Under the pieces are notes generated by a model. That model saw nothing but the letters and a program-made list of their open reading frames with translations, was not told the origin of the DNA and ran no database searches. DNA of 35,090 bases, taken from the NCBI GenBank assembly GCA_016839635.1, contig JAEOTV010000298.1, forward strand, positions 1 through 35,090. The letters are read 5' to 3'. Made by a program: the position numbers and the translations under genes. Below are positions 15,044 to 23,252 of the stretch, one piece after another (within the stretch, counting starts at the first letter, position 1; the number at the start of each line of letters is the position of its first letter). Origin of the DNA: Promethearchaeota archaeon. GTDB taxonomy: Archaea > Asgardarchaeota > Lokiarchaeia > Sigynarchaeales > SOKP01.

Positions 15044-16294
15044 CTAGATTTTTTTACATTCTTTTAATGATTCATATATCATTTCTGATGCATAATCTAA
15101 ATCTTCACTTGAATGTCGATATGCTATATAGCCATGATGATATGGCTGAAGAAAAACTTTTCGGCGTATCAATTGTCTATAAAATTCTTCCCGAATTTTC
15201 CTATATAAATAGTCAGGATCAGGTTCAAAAGTAATATATGGCATCCAAGGTGCTCCTGTAAATTTACATAGAATTCCAGTGTCAGCAATATGATCTTTAA
15301 CTTGTTTTGCGAACTTTTCTCCCTTATTTCGAATATATTCTAAAACATTCTCACGTTCAAGAATTTCAATTGTTTTTAGAGAAGCAGTCTGAGCTAAGCT
15401 ATTAGGAAAAAATGTTGAGCTCAAAAATACTTTCTCAACCAAAACATCCATAAATTCTGATTTTCCAACGAGTGTGCTTATAGGATATCCATTTCCCATT
15501 GCCTTTCCAAATGCAGCTAAGTCAGGAAGAACTCCAAATAATTTTTGCGCTCCACCCATATCCACTCTAAAACCAGTTCTTATCTCATCGTATATCAATA
15601 AAGCATTATTTTCATTTGCTAATTCACGAAGTCCTTCAAGGTATCCTTTTTCTGGCATCTCAACTTCTCGACCACCAGGGGTGTGGATTGGATTGATCAT
15701 TATGGCTGCTACCTCATCTCTGTTCTTTTTAAATAGTCCCTCGATTTCGTTTAGATTATTAAACTCAAATTCATAAAAATCCTCATACAATTTCTTAGGT
15801 ATTCCTGCTTCAATTCCATGGACCTCACTGAAGGCATCATACCATCCATGGTATCCACAGCTAAGAATCTTTATTTTTTTTGTATAAGCTCTAGCAACTC
15901 TAATTGCCGCAGTTGTAGCATCAGTCCCCATCTTCATTAAAACCATCTTTTCGCAACAAGGTATCAAATCTCTTAGCTTTTTTGCTAATTTATTTTGTAT
16001 TTGTTGAGTTAGAGACATACAAAACCCTTTATTACGTATTTGCTCAATAACAGCATTGTCGATTTCTTCTTCCCTGTGTCCTATTATAATCGGTCCATAA
16101 GCACATAGCATATCAATATATTCATTACCATCAACATCAATTACTTTTCCACCTTTCGCAGATTCAAAAAAGATGGGGTATTCTCCTTCAATGAAATTAT
16201 ACGGCCGTCTTATCCCTAAAATTGCTCCTGGAATTAATTCTAAGGCTTCTTGATACAATTTAAAAGTATTAGTAAGATTTAATTTATTAGACAA
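15044..16294 (-). CDS. Glutamate-1-semialdehyde aminomutase-like class III aminotransferase
   Basis: A PLP enzyme of 416 residues in the glutamate-1-semialdehyde 2,1-aminomutase branch of class III aminotransferases. Motifs: MKMGTDATTAAIRVARAYT (120-138), SCGYHGWYDAF (145-155), IYDEIRTGFR (234-243) with PLP-binding Asp236, and FGKAMGNGYPIS (262-273) with Schiff-base Lys264. True HemL normally has SGTEA at the first motif and is found with other haem genes; here the motif is GTDAT and no such gene is near, so a role outside tetrapyrrole synthesis is likely. Many paralogs of this type act on omega-amino acids or beta-amino acids, which would suit the lysine island, but I see no residue that settles the substrate. 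Monocistronic. Confidence 0.82.
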   Translation of the reverse strand: MSNKLNLTNTFKLYQEALELIPGAILGIRRPYNFIEGEYPIFFESAKGGKVIDVDGNEYIDMLCAYGPIIIGHREEEIDNAVIEQIRNKGFCMSLTQQIQNKLAKKLRDLIPCCEKMVLMKMGTDATTAAIRVARAYTKKIKILSCGYHGWYDAFSEVHGIEAGIPKKLYEDFYEFEFNNLNEIEGLFKKNRDEVAAIMINPIHTPGGREVEMPEKGYLEGLRELANENNALLIYDEIRTGFRVDMGGAQKLFGVLPDLAAFGKAMGNGYPISTLVGKSEFMDVLVEKVFLSSTFFPNSLAQTASLKTIEILERENVLEYIRNKGEKFAKQVKDHIADTGILCKFTGAPWMPYITFEPDPDYLYRKIREEFYRQLIRRKVFLQPYHHGYIAYRHSSEDLDYASEMIYESLKECKKI

Positions 16295-16525
16295 TTTCTC
16301 TCTCCATTTTTTCTAATATTATAGCAATTAATTATTAAACATGATTATTGAAGGTTTCTAAACTAAATTTTACTTTAATCTAATATTCCACAAGATTATC
16401 GTTAGTTTTACTTTTTCTATGAAAACAGAAATTTTGCTCTAGTTATATTCCATAATAGATTCATTTTTGTTTTAATAATATTTTAGTGTCAGTAGGAAAA
16501 GTAGATCATTAGGTGTTGGAAAAAA

Positions 16526-16699
16526 ATGTCAAATAAACTAGTTTGTAGTATATGTGGCTCAGAAAAAGAGGTTCCAATTTGTTGTGAGAAATCAATGATG
16601 GTAAAGGATGGATATTTACTCTGTTGTTGTTCAAAAGAATGTGGATACCAAGCTATTCCTGAATGTTGTGGAACAAAAATGGAATATATTGAGCATTAG
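16526..16699 (+). CDS. Small Cys-rich zinc-ribbon-type protein (57 aa)
   Basis: A short gene encoding 57 residues with ten cysteines: CSICGSEKE near the N-terminus, then ICCEKSMM, LCCCSKECG and ECCGTKMEY. The repeated C-C-x-K-M pattern and the CxxC pairs match small archaeal and anaerobe proteins that bind zinc or iron in a ribbon or rubredoxin-like fold; their function is not known to me. Codon use is normal and the frame ends cleanly at TAG (16697-16699). The ATG follows an A-run, with a weak GGTGTTGGA upstream at 16512-16520. It converges on the coiled-coil gene. Confidence 0.75.
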   Translation: MSNKLVCSICGSEKEVPICCEKSMMVKDGYLLCCCSKECGYQAIPECCGTKMEYIEH

Positions 16700-16739
16700 A
16701 TAAATTATAAAAAAGAAATAAAGAGAAAAATAATTAAAT

Positions 16740-18362
16740 TTACCAAACAAGATTAGATATAATATCTTTTGCTGTCTCAGCTTGTTTCTTACTTAAAATT
16801 TTCCGAATCCTTAAGTCATTAATAGCGTCCTCTAGGCGTGTATCTAAATTTTTTGTTTCCATCAGGTTATTCTTATCAGCTTGAGTTTCAACTAATTCAA
16901 TCATTGCATTGTCTTTATTCATTAGATCTCTTAATTTTTGTCTAAAACCAGCTTTAACTTTTGTTTCTACTTTTTTACCTTTTTCAATCAATATTGGAAG
17001 AACTGGAGCTCTTTCAGTAGTTCTATTTGTATTAGGATCAGTAAAGAAGAATATATATATTGGAATACCTACTATGACATTTTGAGTTTTAATTTCAAGA
17101 GAATAGTTATTAAAAAAGTTTTGAACATCTGTCATTTCTTTATCTTTAACATATTCAATATTGTCTAAAGATGATTGTTTTTCCGTTTTTATTTGAGCAA
17201 CAGTATCTTCGGCAGAAGTCAAATCTTTACTAAGTCCACTATGTTTTGCTTCAATTTGTTTTTCAACCTCAGCTTTCTTCCTTTCTAACTCTCTGATTTT
17301 CTGTTGTTTTGTTTTTTCAAGATCGGAGATTTCACGTTGAACATTTTTTCTTAATTGAGCAATTTCATTATTATATCTAGCTATAGAATCCCCCAATTCT
17401 GTATATTTCACATTAATATCCTTTAAACCTTCTTCTACTAAGAAAAGATCACGGTTATTAATTGCATTTTTCAACCCGTCAACGCTATTTTTAATTGAAT
17501 TAATATTGTTATTCAATTCTCCTGTTTTATCATTTATTTTATATTTTCCTAACTTTACTAACTCTTCTGGAGATTTTTCAATCTTCTTTTCTTTTTCTGC
17601 CTGAATTTCTTTATTAAGTATCGCAAGTTGCTTTTCTTCTTCTCCTGTATCTACTTTAGTATCTCTAATTTTATCTGCTTCTTTTCCTCCTCTTTCTACC
17701 CATCGTTCGCATAATTTTATAATAGCATCTCCAAATGTATCAAGCATTTTAACATCTTTCTGTGAAACATATACAGGAATTTCTGGGGCTATCTTTGCTT
17801 GATTAACACTTTTAGTAATAGACCCACCTTCTAATATAAAATAAGGTGTAGAATGAGATCCTAAATCATATTGATTAAGGAAAAAATTCTGGAAATACCC
17901 TACTTCGTTTGTATTAAATAAAGCCTCTTGGATAACAGTCCCACGTTTAAAGTTTTTTGAACGTCTTAGATAAGTATTATTATATGCCTGTAATGAATTT
18001 AGAAAAGATACTGGATCTGCTCCTTTAATTACATTTTCAGGTCTAGGTGGCATTTGAGCAAACTCTCCCACACTTAACTTCTCTTGTTTATTTAAGAGAT
18101 AACTAAAGACACAAGCTCTTGTATCACTTAATGGAATTAAACGAACCGGCCAGAAAGCTGTTGAAATTTTTGATATTTTTCCTAATTTTTTAAGTGTTTT
18201 ACCATAAATACTAATACAATCAATTAAACCCATAGCTAATTCGTTTAATAGAGCTGCTTGGCTCCGTGCAGGAGTTATCTCATCTATATTAATTAAATAA
18301 GGCACTACTTTATTAACCATATTTGATTCACTTGATATTTCTATATTTATCTTTAATAACAA
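16740..18362 (-). CDS. Unrecognised 540-residue protein with a central coiled coil
   Basis: I do not recognise this protein. It has three parts: an N-terminal globular part of about 215 residues (notable pieces: ITPARSQAALLNELAMGLID, TAFWPVRLIPLSDTRACV, YDLGSHSTPYFILEGGS), a long charged helical part at about 235-410 with clear heptad character (EIQAEKEKKIEKSPEEL; QKIRELERKKAEVEKQIEAK), and a C-terminal part beginning with IVGIPIYIFFFTDPN, which looks like a beta-rich return to the globular fold, followed by more helices. There is no signal peptide or true membrane span. The two flanking globular parts may fold together with the coil as a hairpin, as in SMC- or prefoldin-like proteins; that is conjecture. 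The longest frame starts with TTG at 18362; the first ATG is at 18320 (residue 15) and may be the real start. Confidence 0.7.
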   Translation of the reverse strand: MLLKINIEISSESNMVNKVVPYLINIDEITPARSQAALLNELAMGLIDCISIYGKTLKKLGKISKISTAFWPVRLIPLSDTRACVFSYLLNKQEKLSVGEFAQMPPRPENVIKGADPVSFLNSLQAYNNTYLRRSKNFKRGTVIQEALFNTNEVGYFQNFFLNQYDLGSHSTPYFILEGGSITKSVNQAKIAPEIPVYVSQKDVKMLDTFGDAIIKLCERWVERGGKEADKIRDTKVDTGEEEKQLAILNKEIQAEKEKKIEKSPEELVKLGKYKINDKTGELNNNINSIKNSVDGLKNAINNRDLFLVEEGLKDINVKYTELGDSIARYNNEIAQLRKNVQREISDLEKTKQQKIRELERKKAEVEKQIEAKHSGLSKDLTSAEDTVAQIKTEKQSSLDNIEYVKDKEMTDVQNFFNNYSLEIKTQNVIVGIPIYIFFFTDPNTNRTTERAPVLPILIEKGKKVETKVKAGFRQKLRDLMNKDNAMIELVETQADKNNLMETKNLDTRLEDAINDLRIRKILSKKQAETAKDIISNLVW

Positions 18363-18486
18363 AATGATAATTAAAGTTATGGTTTTGAGCGAAGTTCATC
18401 ATAAATAGATTAAAAATTTAAATAAAAGAAAAGAAAAGTAATATCATTGATTAGAGTTTATAAATGAGATAAAATGTGTTAAAATA

Positions 18487-19299
18487 ATGAGTGAAAAATT
18501 TTTAGAAGGAAAGGGAGCTTTAATCACGGGGGGAGCTTCCGGTTTTGGAAGAGGATTTGCATATGCGTATGGACGTAGAGGAGCCGATTTAGTATTGGTA
18601 GACATTAATGAGGCCTTATTAGAAGAAACCTCTAAAAAGGTTGAAAGAGAAACGGGTCAAAAAGTAATCCCTATTATTTGTGATGTTTCAAAATCGGACC
18701 AAGTAGAAGCAATGGTTAAACAAGCTTTTAGTGAATTAGATAATATCTATATTTTAAACAATAATGCTGGCGCTGGAACAGGCTTCTATAAAGATCCATT
18801 TAGAATAAAAGAAGAACTTTTTGATAAAACTATAGCGCTTAATTTAAAAGGACAATGGTTAATTGCAAAGGAAATTTCTAAAAAAATGAAGAAGCAGAAT
18901 TTTGAACCGCTAAAAGGTAAAATTATTCACACAGCCTCTATTGCGGGGGTAAGGGTTGATCCCGGAATTCCTGTTTATTCAATATGTAAAGTAGGAGTAA
19001 TTGCTATGATGCAGATATTCGCTCAAAGCCTTGCACCTAAAATAACTGTAAATGCAATATCCCCGGGATATCATTTAACAGGTGCTTATAGAAATAATTT
19101 AGATACGATGAAAATGACTATGGATCAAGGACATGTGAAGACTCCTTTAAATAGGTATGGCACAGTTGAAGATGTGGTAAATGTTGCTGTCTTCTTAGCT
19201 TCGCCATCATCAAATTTTATCACTGGTCACAATTTCATAGTAGATGGAGGAATTGCTGAAGTTGGAGTTCCAGCATATTATCTCAAATCAGATATTTAA
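18487..19299 (+). CDS. Short-chain dehydrogenase/reductase, NAD-type
   Basis: A classical SDR of 270 residues: nucleotide loop TGGASGFGRG (14-23), Asp39 at the end of the second strand, which favours NAD(H) over NADP(H), NNAG at 92-95, catalytic Ser151, Tyr164 and Lys168 (YSICK), and the typical C-terminal NFITGHNFIVDGG. It oxidises or reduces an alcohol/ketone pair; substrate unknown. It starts a plus-strand group: 26-35 bases later the small membrane protein, then a second SDR of a different kind (NADP-type, KDSR-like). The group could carry out paired redox steps on one lipid-like substrate. Confidence 0.88.
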   Translation: MSEKFLEGKGALITGGASGFGRGFAYAYGRRGADLVLVDINEALLEETSKKVERETGQKVIPIICDVSKSDQVEAMVKQAFSELDNIYILNNNAGAGTGFYKDPFRIKEELFDKTIALNLKGQWLIAKEISKKMKKQNFEPLKGKIIHTASIAGVRVDPGIPVYSICKVGVIAMMQIFAQSLAPKITVNAISPGYHLTGAYRNNLDTMKMTMDQGHVKTPLNRYGTVEDVVNVAVFLASPSSNFITGHNFIVDGGIAEVGVPAYYLKSDI

Positions 19300-19334
19300 T
19301 ATCATATAATAAAATACATAAAGAGGTGAAAAAA

Positions 19335-19745
19335 TTGTTAAATATAATAATTGCTATATTTGAGATTATTTGGGTAATTCTTTTTATAGGATATTGGTTA
19401 GTATTCTACCTTACAGAATATAGAAATCCTAAGATGTCAGAAGTTGAACGAAAACATGAATTATCTTTTCCCTTTCCAGATTTAGGCTGGATTACGCCTA
19501 ATCTTTTAGTTGCTGCAATTGGTTTACTTATACAAGAACAATACGGGTTTTTCTTTTCGACGTTAGCAGGGAGTGGAATGATGTTTTTAGGAATTATTGA
19601 TTTAGCATTTAATATTCAGAATAAAAGATTTGACAGAGAAAAGTATGGTTTTGATGCTATTGTTAGCATTGGTGTTGTTGTACTTACTTTAATATTTGGT
19701 CCAATTTTTATAATATATGGAGCTTATGGATTAGGAATATTTTAA
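19335..19745 (+). CDS. Small membrane protein with four predicted helices
   Basis: A protein of about 136 residues with hydrophobic segments at roughly 1-26, 52-67, 69-92 and 106-135 and a charged loop between the first two (RNPKMSEVERKHELSF). No family recognised. The ribosome-binding sequence AAGAGGTG at 19321-19328 is well placed for a TTG start at 19335; a GTG start at 19326 would overlap that sequence and add M-K-K. It lies between two SDR genes with short gaps (35 and 20 bases), so it is probably cotranscribed and may anchor or serve the same membrane-linked pathway. Confidence 0.65.
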   Translation: MLNIIIAIFEIIWVILFIGYWLVFYLTEYRNPKMSEVERKHELSFPFPDLGWITPNLLVAAIGLLIQEQYGFFFSTLAGSGMMFLGIIDLAFNIQNKRFDREKYGFDAIVSIGVVVLTLIFGPIFIIYGAYGLGIF

Positions 19746-19765
19746 TATAAAAGAGTTGAAATGAG

Positions 19766-20617
19766 ATGATAAAAGAAAAGTTGATAAAAAAACAACCTTT
19801 TCAAAATAAGATGGCATTTTTAATTGGAGCCTCAACAGGAATGGGAAGAGCTATCGCAAAAGATTTTGTAAATCTTGGTGGGAGTGTATTAATAATTGCC
19901 AGACGCAAGGATGTTTTAGAAGAAGCTGTTATTGAGATTCAGCAAATGAGATCACATGAATCTCAATTTGTAGTATCTAAATCGTGTGATGCTACTGATA
20001 TGGAGATGTTAAAACCAATACTAGAAAATTCTATTAAAAATCATGGAGTACCAGACTATTTATTTAATCTAGTAGGGCGTGCTATTCCTGGTTATATTGA
20101 AGATTATACATTAGATGATTTCAAAAATAACATGACTTCAAATTATTATGGACAATTAGTTCCTACTCTCATATTGGTTCCAGAATTTATGAAAGAGAAA
20201 AAGGGACATATAATCTTTTTTTCCTCAATGTTAGGATATATGGGCATTATGGGATATGGAGCGTATATACCAACCAAATTTGCAATTGTAGGGTTTGCAG
20301 AGACTTTACGAAATGAATTAAAACCTCATAATATAAGAATATCAATAGTATATCCTCCTGATACAGATACACCAGGTCTCACTACAGAAAATGAAGGTAA
20401 ACCACCTGAATGTGCTATGATGTCTGAAGCTGGAGGGCTTTTAGAACCAGAAGACATTTCAGAATATGTTATAAAAAAACTTTTGAAAAAGAAATTTCAT
20501 ATCTCTCCAGGGAATGCAAAACCTATACGCTATGTTCATAGGATTTTTCCTAAACTTGTTAGATGGTTTATGGATCGTGAATACAAGAAAGCAAGGAAAA
20601 AACTTGGTAAAAAATAG
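19766..20617 (+). CDS. 3-ketosphinganine reductase-like (KDSR-type) short-chain dehydrogenase
   Basis: A 283-residue SDR: GASTGMGRAIA at 21-31, Arg46-Arg47 after the second strand, which favours NADPH, Ser153/Ser154, Tyr167 and Lys171 (YIPTK). The stretch YPPDTDTPGLTTENEGKPPE (196-215) is the hallmark of 3-ketodihydrosphingosine reductases, which reduce 3-ketosphinganine in sphingolipid synthesis. The C-terminal tail is rich in Arg/Lys and aromatic residues (YVHRIFPKLVRWF) and may lie on the membrane. Related bacterial and archaeal proteins of unknown substrate exist, and no serine palmitoyltransferase gene is in the window, so a sphingolipid role is unproven; any 3-keto lipid could be the substrate. 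The start is close to the membrane-protein gene, with GAGATG just upstream. Confidence 0.82.
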   Translation: MIKEKLIKKQPFQNKMAFLIGASTGMGRAIAKDFVNLGGSVLIIARRKDVLEEAVIEIQQMRSHESQFVVSKSCDATDMEMLKPILENSIKNHGVPDYLFNLVGRAIPGYIEDYTLDDFKNNMTSNYYGQLVPTLILVPEFMKEKKGHIIFFSSMLGYMGIMGYGAYIPTKFAIVGFAETLRNELKPHNIRISIVYPPDTDTPGLTTENEGKPPECAMMSEAGGLLEPEDISEYVIKKLLKKKFHISPGNAKPIRYVHRIFPKLVRWFMDREYKKARKKLGKK

Positions 20618-20699
20618 TTATAAAATTGAAGAGATATCAATAAATACATCAAAAACAAAATTGTTATTATATTTTAATTAGGATAATTTGATATTGAAA

Positions 20700-21347
20700 A
20701 TGACAAAAGAGATTATTGTAGAGGAATTTATTAAAGCAGCTATTAATATGGATATAAAAGCTGCCAAAGAATTTACTAAAAAAGCTATAACTGAAGGAGT
20801 CGACCCGTATAATTTCATTGAAACCGCAATTGCTAAGGCTCTAAAAATTATAGGCGATAAATTTGAAAACGAAGAATTTTTTCTACCTGAGCTTTTTATG
20901 GCTGCTGAAATTGTTAAAAAAGCTATGAAAATTTTGGAACCTCATATTAAAGGTTCTGAGAATAAAAAAAAGCTTGGTAAAATTGTTATTGGTACAGCTA
21001 AGAGCGATATGCATGATATTGGTAAAAATATTGTGTCATTCTTTCTGGAAGCAGAAGGCTTTGAAGTTATAGATTTAGGAGTAGATGTTCCACCTGAGCA
21101 ATTTGTAGAAACTGTAAGAAAAGAGAAACCAGATATCCTTGCAATTTCAGCACTAATTACTTTAACTATGCCAGAAGTAAGCAATACACTGATGGCACTT
21201 GAAAATGCTAATCTTCGGGATGGAGTGAAGATTATAGTTGGTGGTGCTCCTATAACACAAGAATTTATTGAAGATATAGGCGCTGACGCTTTAGCTGTTA
21301 ATGCAATTGATGGTGTTAAAAAATGCAAGAGGTGGGTTGGAGCATGA
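20700..21347 (+). CDS. Corrinoid (methyl carrier) protein, MtbC/MttC type
   Basis: Carries a methyl group on cobalamin between a substrate methyltransferase and an acceptor. About 215 residues: an N-terminal helical cap (FFLPELFMAAEIVKKAMKIL) and a C-terminal Rossmann B12 domain with DMHDIGKN, whose His is the lower cobalt ligand, then LGVDVPPEQFV, ALITLTMPEV and IVGGAPITQEFIEDIGAD. All elements of the family are present. A TTG at 20688 would add four residues; the ATG at 20700 is the more family-like start. The stop overlaps the start of the next gene (ATGA at 21344-21347), so the pair is translationally coupled. The substrate-specific methyltransferase is not evident here unless the next gene plays that role. 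Confidence 0.93.
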   Translation: MTKEIIVEEFIKAAINMDIKAAKEFTKKAITEGVDPYNFIETAIAKALKIIGDKFENEEFFLPELFMAAEIVKKAMKILEPHIKGSENKKKLGKIVIGTAKSDMHDIGKNIVSFFLEAEGFEVIDLGVDVPPEQFVETVRKEKPDILAISALITLTMPEVSNTLMALENANLRDGVKIIVGGAPITQEFIEDIGADALAVNAIDGVKKCKRWVGA

Positions 21348-22489
21348 ATGCTAAAGAGAGAATATTAACAGTACTTCGGAGAGAAGAACCGGATGTAATC
21401 CCTTTCTCAATTTATTTTGAAACCCTTCAATTAACTGGGTTAGCGGTGTATGAACCATGGCGAAAGTTATTAGATAAAGGGTTATGCCTCCACGCACCAT
21501 TAATTACTCAAACCCATAAAGTAACCTGTCCGCATGCTACTATGGATGTTATTCATCAGTATGGAAATCATACTTCTTGGTCTCCTGCAGATGTTCTTAT
21601 AGCAATGCAAGCACCTCATGATATCTTGGGCAAATTTCGGACACCATCAGGAGAAACCACATTTAAAGCGAGTGTAAAAGGGTTGGACATGTCGGTCCAG
21701 CTTCCTTGGTTTCAAGAGGATGGATATATTATTAAAAATTTTAATGATTATGAAGTTATCAAATATTTAATAGAAGACGCAGAATATACTCCCTTCTATG
21801 ATGAGATAAGAGAATTACAAATGATAATGGGTAATTATGGGATTGTTGATAGTATGATGCCAAAATCGCCATTACAATCGCTTATAATGCTTATGGGGCC
21901 AAAGAAATTATCTTTAGATTATTATATGTATCAAAAAGAATTTGATGACCTTTATAGAGCTATATATAAAAAGCAACTTGAAATATATAAAATCGCTGCT
22001 GAATCTCCAGCAGAAGTTATCTGGGCACCAGATAATGTTACCAGCCTTATTACAAGTCCAAAATTATTTGAAAAATATAATCTCCCTTTTTATAATGAAG
22101 CTGCCGATATACTTCATAAGCACGATAAGATTTATATCGTCCATATGGATGGTACATTAAAAAATCTAGCAGAACTTATCGCAAAAACACGGATAGATGT
22201 AATAGAAAGTTTTACACACCCTCCTGTAGGCGATATAACCATAACTGAAGCAAAAAAATTATGGAAAGACAAAGTCATTTGGGCAAATTTTCCAGAACCT
22301 TTAAGCATGCAAGGCCAAAAAGCTGTTCGAGCTAAAACTATAGAAATGCTTTATGATGCCGCACCCGGAGATAATTTTTTAATGGGGATTTCAGAAGGAT
22401 TTCCATCATTTCAGCATATGTTAAAGTTTGTGCCAACCATTCTAAAAACAGTTAACAAGTTTGGTAAGTATCCCATATCCAAGGAATAA
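21344..22489 (+). CDS. Uroporphyrinogen-decarboxylase-fold corrinoid methyltransferase (MtaA/MtbA-like)
   Basis: A 381-residue protein of the UroD superfamily: ERILTVLRREEPDVIPFS at the N-terminus and a TIM-barrel pattern through to MGISEGFPSFQHMLKF. In this family MtaA/MtbA move the methyl group from the corrinoid protein to coenzyme M and carry a zinc site His-x-Cys-x(n)-Cys. Here the matching place is IVHMDGTLKNL (His267-Met-Asp269), with Asp in place of the first Cys, and the late Cys is absent as well. So it is either a differently liganded transferase or the substrate-specific enzyme of a demethylation system. I chose the ATG at 21344 because GAGGTG (21329-21334) sits nine bases before it and because it overlaps the previous stop; an ATG at 21323 lacks such a site. 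Confidence 0.85.
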   Translation: MNAKERILTVLRREEPDVIPFSIYFETLQLTGLAVYEPWRKLLDKGLCLHAPLITQTHKVTCPHATMDVIHQYGNHTSWSPADVLIAMQAPHDILGKFRTPSGETTFKASVKGLDMSVQLPWFQEDGYIIKNFNDYEVIKYLIEDAEYTPFYDEIRELQMIMGNYGIVDSMMPKSPLQSLIMLMGPKKLSLDYYMYQKEFDDLYRAIYKKQLEIYKIAAESPAEVIWAPDNVTSLITSPKLFEKYNLPFYNEAADILHKHDKIYIVHMDGTLKNLAELIAKTRIDVIESFTHPPVGDITITEAKKLWKDKVIWANFPEPLSMQGQKAVRAKTIEMLYDAAPGDNFLMGISEGFPSFQHMLKFVPTILKTVNKFGKYPISKE

Positions 22490-22506
22490 TTTATCTTTTC
22501 AACTAT

Positions 22507-23133
22507 CTATTTTTTTTCTGCAAAAATATATCTTAATCTATGGATATGTGGCCCAAGGTCACCATGATTTTCATTTTCTTCGATAATATCTGTTTCAATG
22601 ACAGAAAATGAATTGAAATGCTTTAATAAATCCGGTTCTGTGAAATAATGGGTAGGTCTATATGGTTTACTTTCAAAAGTGTTTTCCTCAACTTTAGTTC
22701 CTTTACCAAAACTATCTTCTTGCTCAGAAAATACTGTAAAAAATGCCAATCCATTTTCTCTTAGTTGGCTGTAACATTTTTCTATGAATAAGACACGTTC
22801 ATTTTTAAATAATAAGTGGAGGACATTATAGCAAAATATTCCATCATAGATTTCATTGTTAAATGGCATGTTTAGCACTGAACCTAAGAATAGTTTTGAT
22901 TTTGTGTCAAATTTTTTTGCTATTTTCAGTGCTGTGTCAGAAATTTCAATGCCAGTTACCTCATAGTTGGTTTTTGAAAAAAATTTAGTATGCCGTCCGT
23001 AACCGGAACCAGGAATTAGAATTTTTTTAATATTATACTTTTTAAACAAATTAAGGGCATAAATTGCGGTTTGACTAGGTTTATTTCCCCAGATTTTTCC
23101 TTTGTCTAAGTATCTATTATTCCAGTATTCCAT
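22507..23133 (-). CDS. Class I SAM-dependent methyltransferase (TehB/TPMT-like)
   Basis: A 208-residue methyltransferase. YWNNRYLDKGKIWGNKPSQTA at the N-terminus is typical of the small-molecule methyltransferases related to TehB and thiopurine methyltransferase. Motif I is ILIPGSGYGRHTKFF (39-53), then VTGIEISDTALKIAKKF, and DGIFCYNVLHLLF for the motif IV region. Such enzymes methylate thiols, metalloids or small acids. The substrate is unknown. Transcribed alone, convergent with the corrinoid-methyltransferase gene (17 bases between the ends). Confidence 0.85.
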   Translation of the reverse strand: MEYWNNRYLDKGKIWGNKPSQTAIYALNLFKKYNIKKILIPGSGYGRHTKFFSKTNYEVTGIEISDTALKIAKKFDTKSKLFLGSVLNMPFNNEIYDGIFCYNVLHLLFKNERVLFIEKCYSQLRENGLAFFTVFSEQEDSFGKGTKVEENTFESKPYRPTHYFTEPDLLKHFNSFSVIETDIIEENENHGDLGPHIHRLRYIFAEKK

Positions 23134-23252
23134 AGATGTTGAAAATTAGTTAAATTAAATGATTTACTTATGCAAAATAAAAATCTTTTAATGAATATTA
23201 AGACTTCTATATATTTGATTCAATGTTAGAAGATAAGGAATGATACCAAAAA

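Noticed and set aside
15044..16294. HemL for tetrapyrrole synthesis
   Set aside because: The class is right but there are no haem or cobalamin synthesis genes nearby and the GTDAT motif differs from the usual one, so the symbol is not justified.
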